Positions 8,126-16,477 of a DNA stretch of 64,000 nucleotides are shown here, piece after piece. Each line of letters begins with the position of its first letter. Position 1 is the stretch's first letter. Origin of the DNA: Dysgonomonas mossii DSM 22836 (GTDB lineage Bacteria > Bacteroidota > Bacteroidia > Bacteroidales > Dysgonomonadaceae); contig NZ_GL892008.1 in NCBI RefSeq assembly GCF_000213575.1, positions 129,584-193,583 on the forward strand, read 5' to 3'. Both the position numbers and the translations under genes were made by a program. The notes beneath the pieces were generated by a model, which saw only the letters and a program-made list of their open reading frames with translations, searched no databases and had not been told where the DNA came from.

Positions 8126-10456
8126 ATGAACAAAACGTTACTATTTCTTTTATTAAACGTCCTGTCGTTAGGTATATTATATGCACAATCATCTCAGAAT
8201 ATACGAGGTATGGTATATGACAAAGAATCGAATAACCCTATTGAATATGCAACTGTAGCTGTACTAAATAGCAAAATTCCCTTAGGTGTAAGTACAGATA
8301 GCTTAGGACAATTTAAAATACAAAATGTTCCGATAGGACGCTATGATATTCAGGTGACATTAATCGGCTATAATCCTATTATAATAAAAGAGCAGCTACT
8401 GTCTTCATCTAAAGAATTGTATCTGGAAATTGCAATGGTTGAGAACTCGAAACAACTTGATGAGATTGTTGTCACTCCTCAGATAAATAAGTCACAACCC
8501 ATAAATAATATGGCATTAGGCAGTGCCCGTATGTTGAGTGTAGAAGAAGCAGGCCGGTATGCAGGAGGGTTCGATGATCCGGCAAGATTAGCAACATCTT
8601 TTGCCGGTGTAACAAGCAGTGTCGGGAATAATGGTATTGTTGTCAGAGGAAATGCACCTAAATTTCTACAATGGAGAATGGAAGATGTTGAAATTCCCAA
8701 TCCCAACCACTTTGCAGAAGTAACTACTTTCGGAGGTGGAGGGCTATCGGCATTAAGCAGTTTTGTGCTAGGCAATTCTGATTTTATGACAGGAGCATTC
8801 CCCGCTGAATATTCAAATGTTTTATCAGGAGTATTGGATATGAATTTACGGACAGGAAACAACCAGAAACGGGAAAATACAGTACAACTCGGTTTAGTGG
8901 GAATAGATGTTGCTTCCGAAGGCCCATTCAAGAAAGGGAGCAATTCTTCTTATATTTTCAATTATCGGTATTCAACACTAGGACTGCTCTCTTCTATGCT
9001 ACCCGAAGATGCAGAGAACACAAAATATCAGGACTTATCTTTCAAGCTTAACTTCCCGACCAAAAGTGCCGGTGTATTTTCCATCTGGGGAGTAGGTTTG
9101 ATTGATCGCTCGGGGCAAAAGGCAGAAACCGACCCTAGTAAATGGGAATATATGCAGGATAAAGAAGATCAGGATGTAAAACAATATATGGGAGCTTTGG
9201 GTCTGAATAACAGACTAAGAGTGTGGAAAAATGCAACCCTTAAAACATCTTTAGCTACTACTGTTAGCGGTCTTGATATGCATACTGAAAGAATGGATGC
9301 GAATGTAAAACCTATTCCACAAAACTTAATCAAATCTACCAATTGGAACTTTGTATTCGCTTCATCACTAAATAAGAAATATAGTGGGATACACACTAAT
9401 AAAACAGGCTTAAGACTTACAGGGCTTAAATATAATCTGTTATTAGAAGAAGCCACACATCAACAGCCAATGAATACCATAACCGATGAATCAGGTTTCA
9501 GTTCTTTACTATCAGCATATACGAACTCATCTTTACAATTTTCGGATAAATGGACACTTAATCTTGGTATCAATACGCAATTATTCACACTCAATAATAA
9601 CTATACGATAGAGCCCAGAGCAGCGTTGTTATGGAAATTTAAACCAAATCAATCTTTAGCTCTTTCTTATGGGCTACATAGCAGGCTTGAAATGTTGAAT
9701 TATTACTTTACCAAATCGAAAGAGGGTGAACTTATTAACAAAAATATGGATTTTACAAAAGCTCATCATATAGTCCTATCTTATGATCTTAATATCGGGA
9801 ATGATTATCATCTAAAAATCGAACCTTATTTTCAACAACTATACAGTGTTCCTATTATAAGCGATAGTACATTTTCGTTTATAAATCTTCAAAATGACTG
9901 GTTCATAACCAATAAGCTTTCGAATAAGGGAAAAGGAGTGAATTATGGTATTGATATAACCTTTGAACGGTATATGTCAGAAGGTTATTACTATATGCTC
10001 ACCGGATCTCTCTTCGATTCTCGTTACAAAGTAGAAGATAATAAATGGAGAAACACAAGATACAACAGAAACTTTGTATTCAACGTATTAGCAGGAAAAG
10101 AGTGGATGGTAGGACGCAGTAAACAAAATATGTTCAATGCTAATATTCGATTATCTTATCAAGGAGGAGACAGATACTCACCTGTCAATCTAGATGCATC
10201 TCATAAAGAGGAAGATGCTATTTATGATGAGAGTAAAGCCTTCTCGAAACAGTTATCCCCGGCATTTCTGTTACACTTTAATGTAAGCTACAAAATTAAC
10301 AAGAAGAGTTTATCTCATGAATTTGCTATTAAAGTGCTAAATGCAACTAGTTACAAAGACTACCAAGGTCATCGCTACAACTTTAAGACGCATTTGGTAG
10401 ATCCCGAAAGAGAGGCTATTATTATCCCAAATATTAGTTATAAGATTGAATTTTAG
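8126..10456 (+). CDS. TonB-dependent receptor with carboxypeptidase-regulatory-like domain
   Basis: This is an outer-membrane receptor of about 776 aa. I start it at ATG 8126 because MNKTLLFLLLNVLSLGILYAQ is a good signal peptide; an upstream in-frame ATG at 8099 would add nine residues. A CarboxypepD-like domain (IRGMVYDKESNNPIEYATV) precedes the plug (GSARMLSVEEAGRYAGGFDDP, GIVVRGNAPKFLQWRMEDVE, SDFMTGAFPAEYSNVLSG). The barrel ends in IPNISYKIEF with a terminal Phe. It is divergent from the PAS/LuxR regulator and has no SusD partner. The ligand is unknown. Confidence 0.9.
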   Translation: MNKTLLFLLLNVLSLGILYAQSSQNIRGMVYDKESNNPIEYATVAVLNSKIPLGVSTDSLGQFKIQNVPIGRYDIQVTLIGYNPIIIKEQLLSSSKELYLEIAMVENSKQLDEIVVTPQINKSQPINNMALGSARMLSVEEAGRYAGGFDDPARLATSFAGVTSSVGNNGIVVRGNAPKFLQWRMEDVEIPNPNHFAEVTTFGGGGLSALSSFVLGNSDFMTGAFPAEYSNVLSGVLDMNLRTGNNQKRENTVQLGLVGIDVASEGPFKKGSNSSYIFNYRYSTLGLLSSMLPEDAENTKYQDLSFKLNFPTKSAGVFSIWGVGLIDRSGQKAETDPSKWEYMQDKEDQDVKQYMGALGLNNRLRVWKNATLKTSLATTVSGLDMHTERMDANVKPIPQNLIKSTNWNFVFASSLNKKYSGIHTNKTGLRLTGLKYNLLLEEATHQQPMNTITDESGFSSLLSAYTNSSLQFSDKWTLNLGINTQLFTLNNNYTIEPRAALLWKFKPNQSLALSYGLHSRLEMLNYYFTKSKEGELINKNMDFTKAHHIVLSYDLNIGNDYHLKIEPYFQQLYSVPIISDSTFSFINLQNDWFITNKLSNKGKGVNYGIDITFERYMSEGYYYMLTGSLFDSRYKVEDNKWRNTRYNRNFVFNVLAGKEWMVGRSKQNMFNANIRLSYQGGDRYSPVNLDASHKEEDAIYDESKAFSKQLSPAFLLHFNVSYKINKKSLSHEFAIKVLNATSYKDYQGHRYNFKTHLVDPEREAIIIPNISYKIEF

Positions 10457-11041
10457 CCCATTCCTTTCATTGAGCATAGTTTGTTTTATTGAGCGATGTA
10501 GAATTGTTAAATAAAACAAACTATGTAAATTATACCAGAAAACCCGACATATCTTCCTCATATATCAGCCTTAACCGGTGGATAGTTCATGTAAGAGCAA
10601 CACAAAACGTGCCGCGATCTATTTCTGTGTGGTAATTCGATTTGTTCACTAATGAGACTATTACTTCATCAAACTCTAATCCTTTGACTATATGTACCAA
10701 AGTGATAAGTCCTGATTAATTAGGACTCTAAAATTTACTTTCAAAATCAAGTGAAAGAAGGAAAAATAAAACCGTGAGTCTTTTTTGTTGTTATCTATAC
10801 CTATTTCGACGAGAAACATTGCCTAAAATTATACAAAAGCTTAACTTTACAACGAATTCACAACAGCAGTTCTATAAATGTGCTGCACTCTGTATTCACA
10901 TTAAGAACTATCTACTGAGAAAATCAGAAGTGCCTGTTTGTTCTCTATTTGCCCTCTTGAAGATATATTCGGAGTCGGCTTTATCAGTATCAATCATTGT
11001 ATCGTTGATGTATAAATTAAATTCTAGCCTTGTCTAACCAT
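10457..11041. other. Intergenic region with a 16-bp perfect inverted repeat
   Basis: This gap has no supported gene; an 87-codon frame at 10774-11037 has no family features. Its notable element is a perfect 16-bp inverted repeat, CATAGTTTGTTTTATT at 10475-10490 and its complement at 10510-10525, 19 nt apart. It lies 18 nt after the receptor stop codon and probably acts in 3'-end formation, although it lacks a U tract. Confidence 0.6.
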
Positions 11042-13021
11042 ATGAGAAACAGATTGAGTATTCCCTATCTATTTGTATTCTTTGTATTAACCTGTTTTCA
11101 AACTCTTTCTGCTCAAATGCAAAAGGTGGATAGTCTTGAAAATGTATTGAGGCGGCACGCTTCAAACAACCGGGAGAAGGTAGACATAATGAATGAAATA
11201 GGCTACATTGTATATTCGAAAGATACCCAAAAAGCAATGAAATACGCCTCTCAATCAGCCCGGCTGTCAGATCAGTTAAATTACACCAAAGGGAAGGCCG
11301 TCAGCCTGTGGGTAAAGGGATTGGCTTATATCAAAAACGATAAACAGTCCTCCCTCAATTATTTTCGACAAAGCCTCGTGATGGCAGAAGTCATCAAAGA
11401 ACAAACGGTAATATGCAATTGTCTGATTGCAATAGGAAACGTATACAAGGAACTTGGTGACATCCCCAAAAGTGATGAATCATACGAACGTGCTCTTAAA
11501 ATAGCGAATGAAATAAATGATAAGAATCTTTTACTGAAATGCCTCGTAAATGTAGCACGAAGCCATAGTACAAAAGGAGAATATACAAAAGCTATCGAAA
11601 TACTCGAAAGAACCATTCTCTTGGGCGAAGAACTAAAGGATTATCCCGTTCTGTCAAAAGCATTAAACAATTTAGCATGGATCTATGGCACTCAAGGTAA
11701 TTATACAATAGCACTCGAATACCATTTGAAAGCTTTGAAGATTAACGAGCAACTCCGTGATAAGTCGGCAATGGTAGCGAATTATGTTAACATTGCCGGA
11801 ATACAATCCGACCAGAGAGAATATAAAGACGCACTGGACTATCTTCATAAAGCATTAAAGATTTCCGAAGAAATAAAAGACAATTTTAAGATATCCTCGT
11901 GTTTGGCTAACATAGGTCATATATATATGAACATGAACGATCCTCGCGCATTGGAATACTACGAAAAATCTTTAAAAATTGGAAGAAATAGTCAACTAAG
12001 CTTGACTATTAACATTTTAGTCAACATGGGTACTATATATACCCGAGAGAAAGAATTTCCTAAAGCGCTTGATCATCTCAATGAAGCATTTCATCTTGCC
12101 GAAAAAATAAATTTAAAGCGAGCAAAAGCTGAGATATGGGTAAAAATGGGATTGATCTATATTCAAGAAAAACATTATGCCCAGGCATTAGATTATACCA
12201 AAAAGGGATTGAAGATAGCCAATGAATTGAAATTGCTGAGTCTTCAAAAAGATATTTATGGACAACTATCGGAGATCTACGCCGCAACAAATAATTATCA
12301 GGCAGCATATCAGAATCATATCCTATACAAATTATATAACGACAGTATATTCAACGAAAATAACATAAAGAAACTTGCAGACTTAGAGAGTGCTTATAAA
12401 TACGATAAGGCAAAACAAGTCTACGAAATAGAAGCTCAGAATAAAGGATTAAAAATAAAAAGCCAACGGGCTGTTATCCTCTTCCTGATTGTAGCCTTCG
12501 TTCTTTTATTGTTACTCGTTATAATGACTACCCGTTCATATAGACTTAAGAAGCAACTTCTTAGCTTGGAGCTGGAAGATATCAATGCCGAATTGGAGAA
12601 AAATCAAAAGGAAATGACCTCAGCAACCCTTAAACTCGTACAAACTGCCGAACGTGATGTTCGCAGCATAAAGATGCTAGAGAATATCGAGAAGAACACA
12701 ACTCCGGAAGTAAGAGACGATATAAAGTCTTTGATTTTCGATTATAGATCACAGACATATAACTCCAACTGGGAAGAGTTTGAGATTTTATTTCAAAAAG
12801 TGCATCCATCGTTTTATAAAAATCTTAATGACCATTTTCCAATGCTGACTCAGAATGAACGTAAGCTATGCGTATTTCTCAAACTGAATATGACGAACAA
12901 ACAAATAGCCCAAATAACATTCCAATCGGAGGAAGCACTCAAAAAAGCACGGCAGCGTTTACGAAAGAAACTCGAGATTGAGCGAGACACCAATCTCGTA
13001 TCATTTATTCAAGGCATATAG
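11042..13021 (+). CDS. TPR sensor protein with transmembrane segment and LuxR-type HTH
   Basis: This is a regulator with a Bacteroidetes-typical layout. A signal peptide (LSIPYLFVFFVLTCFQTLSAQ) leads to about nine tetratricopeptide repeats over residues 40-440. A transmembrane helix (VILFLIVAFVLLLLLVIM) and a coiled-coil-like stretch follow. The C-terminal helix-turn-helix reads LTQNERKLCVFLKLNMTNKQ then EEALKKARQRLRKKL. The TPRs would sit in the periplasm and the HTH in the cytoplasm. I start at ATG 11042, since the upstream extension begins with TTG. The C-terminus resembles the truncated regulator at the right edge. The target is unknown; the next gene downstream is the bactofilin unit, beyond a terminator. 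Confidence 0.85.
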   Translation: MRNRLSIPYLFVFFVLTCFQTLSAQMQKVDSLENVLRRHASNNREKVDIMNEIGYIVYSKDTQKAMKYASQSARLSDQLNYTKGKAVSLWVKGLAYIKNDKQSSLNYFRQSLVMAEVIKEQTVICNCLIAIGNVYKELGDIPKSDESYERALKIANEINDKNLLLKCLVNVARSHSTKGEYTKAIEILERTILLGEELKDYPVLSKALNNLAWIYGTQGNYTIALEYHLKALKINEQLRDKSAMVANYVNIAGIQSDQREYKDALDYLHKALKISEEIKDNFKISSCLANIGHIYMNMNDPRALEYYEKSLKIGRNSQLSLTINILVNMGTIYTREKEFPKALDHLNEAFHLAEKINLKRAKAEIWVKMGLIYIQEKHYAQALDYTKKGLKIANELKLLSLQKDIYGQLSEIYAATNNYQAAYQNHILYKLYNDSIFNENNIKKLADLESAYKYDKAKQVYEIEAQNKGLKIKSQRAVILFLIVAFVLLLLLVIMTTRSYRLKKQLLSLELEDINAELEKNQKEMTSATLKLVQTAERDVRSIKMLENIEKNTTPEVRDDIKSLIFDYRSQTYNSNWEEFEILFQKVHPSFYKNLNDHFPMLTQNERKLCVFLKLNMTNKQIAQITFQSEEALKKARQRLRKKLEIERDTNLVSFIQGI

Positions 13022-13056
13022 ATTAATTAGACAAAGCATAGGATTAAAAAACGAAA

Positions 13057-13094
13057 GAACGGGGTTATCCAAACATTGGGTAACTCCGTTCCTT
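13057..13094 (+). terminator. Terminator-like hairpin after TPR regulator
   Basis: GAACGGGGTTA (13057-13067) pairs with TAACTCCGTTC (13081-13091) with one G-U pair. The T run after it is short. Confidence 0.55.
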
Positions 13095-13336
13095 TATTAA
13101 AACCTATTATTTGATAGAGTATTCTCATCCATTCGCCTCTCTTTAGATGTTTTTATACACAAATACTAATCAGACGTATACAACGATAGGACAATAATAT
13201 TTTTGATTGTCCCCTTTTTGTCCCACTCCCTTTTTTAGACCTACTAGATGATTATACTCTAATTTAGTGCTAGCAATTATTTATCCCAGAAACATCCCTA
13301 TTCTTTATATATACGAAGATAAGTGAATAGTATATC

Positions 13337-13711
13337 ATGATAAAAAAACAAACAGAAAGAAACGATCAACCCGATGATCTAGCCTCTTTAGTACCGACAG
13401 TAATTTGTGAAAAATTTACTCTTCGAGGCAATATAAAGCAAACTCGAGCGATTCGTATCGAAGGTACTATAATAGGAAACATTGAACAAGCTGAAACGGT
13501 GGTAATAGGAATGACAGGGACAATAAGAGGAAATGTGAATACAAAAAAACTTATTGTCTTTGGGCATATCGAAGGAGACATATTGGCTACCGAATCTGTA
13601 CGAATAAAGTGTTCGGGACAAATAACAGGGAGAATCAACACAGAAAATCTGAGTATGGAAGAGGGTGCTATGTATGAAGGCGAAATAATAATGAAGCCAT
13701 CCTCACTATAA
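13337..13711 (+). CDS. Bactofilin family cytoskeletal protein
   Basis: This 124-aa bactofilin has a beta-helical DUF583 core from about residue 20 to 115. The repeating pattern is visible: FTLRGNIKQTRAIRIEGTI, IGNIEQAETVVIGMTGTIRG, NVNTKKLIVFGHIEGDI, RINTENLSMEEGAMYEGEI. Bactofilins polymerise without nucleotide into membrane-associated filaments that organise cell-shape or polar functions. The tails here are short and there is no transmembrane helix. It is the first gene of a three-gene unit with a ParM-like actin and a second bactofilin, 61 nt before the actin start. Confidence 0.9.
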   Translation: MIKKQTERNDQPDDLASLVPTVICEKFTLRGNIKQTRAIRIEGTIIGNIEQAETVVIGMTGTIRGNVNTKKLIVFGHIEGDILATESVRIKCSGQITGRINTENLSMEEGAMYEGEIIMKPSSL

Positions 13712-13772
13712 GAAATATATAAAACATATAACGCTATTATTTTAATTGTTAAACACTTTTTTGAAAAAACCT

Positions 13773-14789
13773 ATGTATGAAATCCAATCCTTTCCGAGTT
13801 TAATTGAGATCAACAACACAGTTCTATCCCAAACCTCTAAAGATTTACTTCATGGTCTGAAGATTCAGCACAATGACAAATGGTATATCTGTGGTGATCT
13901 AGCCTTGAACGAAGGACAGTTACCTCATAAGCTGATAAACTCCTCTCCTGATGATATCGATTATCAGCTTCTTGCCAAAGCATCAATCCTGCTAGCACAG
14001 GACAAGATAGAACAACCGCTAACAATTACAACAGGCTTCCCCTATTCAACCTATTATATTTATAGAGATAAAGCTGTTGAATTCTTCAAAAAAACACACC
14101 TACTCGATTATGATGCATCAACCCACAATGCAGGGAATAAAAAGAAAGTTGTGCTGGATGTGCAAAGAGTTGAAGTCATTCCCGAAATTGTAGGATGCAC
14201 AATTGCAATACGAAAAGGACAGCCCAATGTTTCGGGAAGTTTTTTTGTATTTAGTTGCGGCTTCGGCACTTTCGAGTCTATCTTAAGCACCGATTCGGGA
14301 ATCGTAGAACAGGCAATGGTAAGTACACACGGAATCCGCTATGCTGTAAATCTGATGATCAACGAACTGAGGAGTAAATATTATCTCGAGTTGAGAAATA
14401 TAAATCAGCTGGACGATGCTTTTCAGCGAGGATATATCTTCTTAAATCGTCAGAATGTTGATTTAAGAGAAATTCGCAAAAATGTTATCCAGACATACTA
14501 TCAAGAAGTCATATCGCCCAATCTACGGAACATTATCAATGACTCCAACCTAGTGAAAACGAATCGGATATACTTATGCGGAGGTGCGATGTATTATCAG
14601 GAGTTGGTAGACTGTTTTATTGCAGAATTTGGACACTTCACAGAAATAACGGTATTGGATAATCCGGAAACACTCGCTAGCAAAGGATATGCTCTCAACT
14701 CTTTACGCCTCAGTGGCAGAAAAAGCTCGGCCCTTGGGATTGATATAGGCAATGCAACTACCGTGGTGACAAATTTCATAGGTGAATAG
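13773..14789 (+). CDS. ParM/StbA-like actin ATPase, apparently circularly permuted
   Basis: This 338-aa protein aligns by eye with ParM-type actins but with its motifs rotated. FPSLIEI and WYICGDLAL open the protein, followed by LTITTGFPYSTYY and VEVIPEIVG. The phosphate-2 region is FVFSCGFGTFE (near 158-168), the adenosine motif YLCGGAMYYQELVD (near 267-280), and ETLASKGYALNS comes after it. Only then, at residues 322-330, comes the phosphate-1 motif GIDIGNATT, which actins carry at the N-terminus; the protein stops eight residues later. Joining the C-terminus to the N-terminus recreates a canonical ParM start. Ser161 sits where the family has a catalytic Asp. I start at ATG 13773, since the nine-codon extension begins with TTG. 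It lies between two bactofilin genes. Confidence 0.8.
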   Translation: MYEIQSFPSLIEINNTVLSQTSKDLLHGLKIQHNDKWYICGDLALNEGQLPHKLINSSPDDIDYQLLAKASILLAQDKIEQPLTITTGFPYSTYYIYRDKAVEFFKKTHLLDYDASTHNAGNKKKVVLDVQRVEVIPEIVGCTIAIRKGQPNVSGSFFVFSCGFGTFESILSTDSGIVEQAMVSTHGIRYAVNLMINELRSKYYLELRNINQLDDAFQRGYIFLNRQNVDLREIRKNVIQTYYQEVISPNLRNIINDSNLVKTNRIYLCGGAMYYQELVDCFIAEFGHFTEITVLDNPETLASKGYALNSLRLSGRKSSALGIDIGNATTVVTNFIGE

Positions 14790-14809
14790 TATAAATAGAG
14801 AATAAAAGA

Positions 14810-15385
14810 ATGTTTTTCATCAAACGAAAAAAAGTCAAACCTATAGAAAAAGAAACAGCAGAAGAAATAGCTGTATCAAATCAAGATAAAGTTGTTTTAG
14901 GTGCATTTTGCTTTACAGGAATGCAAAAAGGAAACTTTTTTGTAAAAGATAGGGCTATAGTAGATCCTGCTGCTACTGTTGATGGAAGCATAACGGCTAC
15001 CGATTGCACAATCGGTGGTTTGGTTAAAGGGAATGTATTTTGCTCAAACACCTTACAGCTTAGCAGTTCGGCAGTTATAGAGGGCTCAATTATGGCGAAA
15101 AAGGCTATTTTGGAAACGGGATGCAGAATTAACGGGTCGGTATCATTCGCTCCAAAAGTAGAAGTTTCAATGTTAGCTATAAAGCTTATAGAGGCTGAAA
15201 AAATTATAGCAAACAAAAAGATTTCTAAAACTCCAGAGCTTCTTACAGAAGAAGCGTACATACCCCCAAAAAGCCCTCCTATACCTGAAACAATGCCAGT
15301 GGGTAAAGAACAGAAAAAAATAAATACACAAAAGCCTGAATCAACAATAGCTCAATCCGTAGATAATGCTAATAATTGGTGGTAA
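14810..15385 (+). CDS. Bactofilin family protein with C-terminal tail
   Basis: This is a second bactofilin, 191 aa, starting 20 nt after the actin-like gene. The beta-helical core spans about residues 22-120 (FVKDRAIVDPAATVDGSI, TATDCTIGGLVKGNVFC, AVIEGSIMAKKAILETGC, RINGSV). Unlike the first copy it has a basic N-terminus (FFIKRKKVKP) and a ~65-residue low-complexity tail with PPKSPPIPE ending in NNWW. The tail may bind a partner such as the actin-like protein. A strong terminator follows, so the unit ends here. Confidence 0.85.
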   Translation: MFFIKRKKVKPIEKETAEEIAVSNQDKVVLGAFCFTGMQKGNFFVKDRAIVDPAATVDGSITATDCTIGGLVKGNVFCSNTLQLSSSAVIEGSIMAKKAILETGCRINGSVSFAPKVEVSMLAIKLIEAEKIIANKKISKTPELLTEEAYIPPKSPPIPETMPVGKEQKKINTQKPESTIAQSVDNANNWW

Positions 15386-15420
15386 GTGAATTTTTTAGTA
15401 AACATTAGGCGAAAAACTTT

Positions 15421-15470
15421 GTTCCGGAGTGATCTTATATTAAATCATCACTTCCGGAACAGTTTTTTTA
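15421..15470 (+). terminator. Terminator of bactofilin/actin unit
   Basis: GTTCCGGA plus GTGAT pairs with ATCAC plus TCCGGAAC across a one-base bulge, followed by seven T residues (15463-15469). Confidence 0.8.
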
Positions 15471-15490
15471 TTTATAATTAAATATTTATA

Positions 15491-15697
15491 TATCTTTGCC
15501 GGATGACTAAGATTTTACAGAAATCGGATTTGGTATTGTAAACAATCTGTCCTTTCAAAACAGATTGTCCTTTCGTTTACTCTCAAATAAACCTTTTTGA
15601 GAGGAATATTCATATTATTATAATTTAATTTTAACCTGCGTACATTAGTGCTACAGCATTGTCATGTTTGTATATGTGCGCTAATACAAATAACGAA
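15491..15697 (+). promoter_or_regulatory. Promoter and structured leader of methyltransferase-rsgA operon
   Basis: TATCTTTG (15491-15498) fits the -7 consensus; the -33 partner is weak. The ~195-nt leader before ATG 15698 contains two clean hairpins: ACAATCTGT/ACAGATTGT (15542-15568, 9 bp) and CTCTCAAA/TTTGAGAG (15580-15603, 8 bp). TGTCCTTTC is repeated inside and after the first. I do not recognise a known riboswitch. Confidence 0.45.
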
Positions 15698-16477
15698 ATG
15701 AATAACGAAAATAAAACAATTCACGATTTCGATTTTAATTTAATCTGCGAGTTTTTCTCTAGCATGGAACGTCAGGGCCCCGGCAGTACCGATGCAACGC
15801 TCACCGCACTTCGCTTTATTGACAACCTAACCGACAAGTCCCTTATTGCCGACATTGGCAGTGGTACAGGAGGACAAACAATGACACTTGCCAAGCATGT
15901 TGAAGGAAAGATTACTGCACTGGATTTATTCCCCGACTTTATCGATATTCTAAATCGTAATGCAAAGCAGCTAGGCGTACAAGATAGAGTGAAAGGAATT
16001 GTAGGCTCAATGGATAATCTTCCTTTTCAGCATGAGGAGTTAGACCTGATTTGGTCAGAAGGTGCTATTTACAATATTGGATTTGAACGAGGGTTGAACG
16101 AATGGCGTAAATATTTGAAAACAGGAGGGTACTTGGCTATCTCCGAGAGTTCATGGTTTACAGACGAACGTCCGGCAGAAATAAATGATTTCTGGATGAA
16201 TTCATATCCTGAGATAGATACGATCCCCAATCAGGTAGCCAAAATACAGAGGGCGGGATATCTGCCTGTGGCTACATTTATTTTACCCGAAACGTGTTGG
16301 ACGAAGTATTACTTTGCACCCAAAGCTACTGCTGAAGAAGTTTTCATGAATAAATATGCAGGAAATAAAGCTGCTGAAGACCTGGTTGCGTCTCAACGCT
16401 ACGAAGCGGAATTATACAGCAAGTATAAAGAATTCTATGGCTATACATTTTTCATCGCAAAAAAGATAAAGCTATGA
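15698..16477 (+). CDS. Class I SAM-dependent methyltransferase
   Basis: This is a ~260-aa methyltransferase. Motif I is [17 protein letters not shown], motif II is [12 protein letters not shown], and the post-I region is [25 protein letters not shown]. The substrate is unknown. The start ATG 15698 ([14 protein letters not shown]) is preferred over an in-frame TTG at 15659 and an ATG at 15674, because typical homologues begin near HDFDF. Its stop overlaps the rsgA start codon as ATGA (16474-16477), which indicates translational coupling with a ribosome-assembly GTPase. Confidence 0.85.
   Translation: MNNENKTIHDFDFNLICEFFSSMERQGPGSTDATLTALRFIDNLTDKSLIADIGSGTGGQTMTLAKHVEGKITALDLFPDFIDILNRNAKQLGVQDRVKGIVGSMDNLPFQHEELDLIWSEGAIYNIGFERGLNEWRKYLKTGGYLAISESSWFTDERPAEINDFWMNSYPEIDTIPNQVAKIQRAGYLPVATFILPETCWTKYYFAPKATAEEVFMNKYAGNKAAEDLVASQRYEAELYSKYKEFYGYTFFIAKKIKL

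Noticed and set aside
10774-11037. 87-codon frame upstream of the TPR regulator
   Set aside because: No homology features, signal or domain are recognisable, it overlaps the likely regulator start, and its composition looks like random intergenic sequence.
13773-14789. Plasmid partition ATPase as the role of the ParM-like gene
   Set aside because: No ParR-like gene or centromere-like repeat array is present, and the neighbours are bactofilins in a chromosomal setting.
15659-15697. N-terminal extension of the methyltransferase from a TTG codon
   Set aside because: The extension ([13 protein letters not shown]) is unlike the family and lies in the structured leader; ATG 15698 is preferred.
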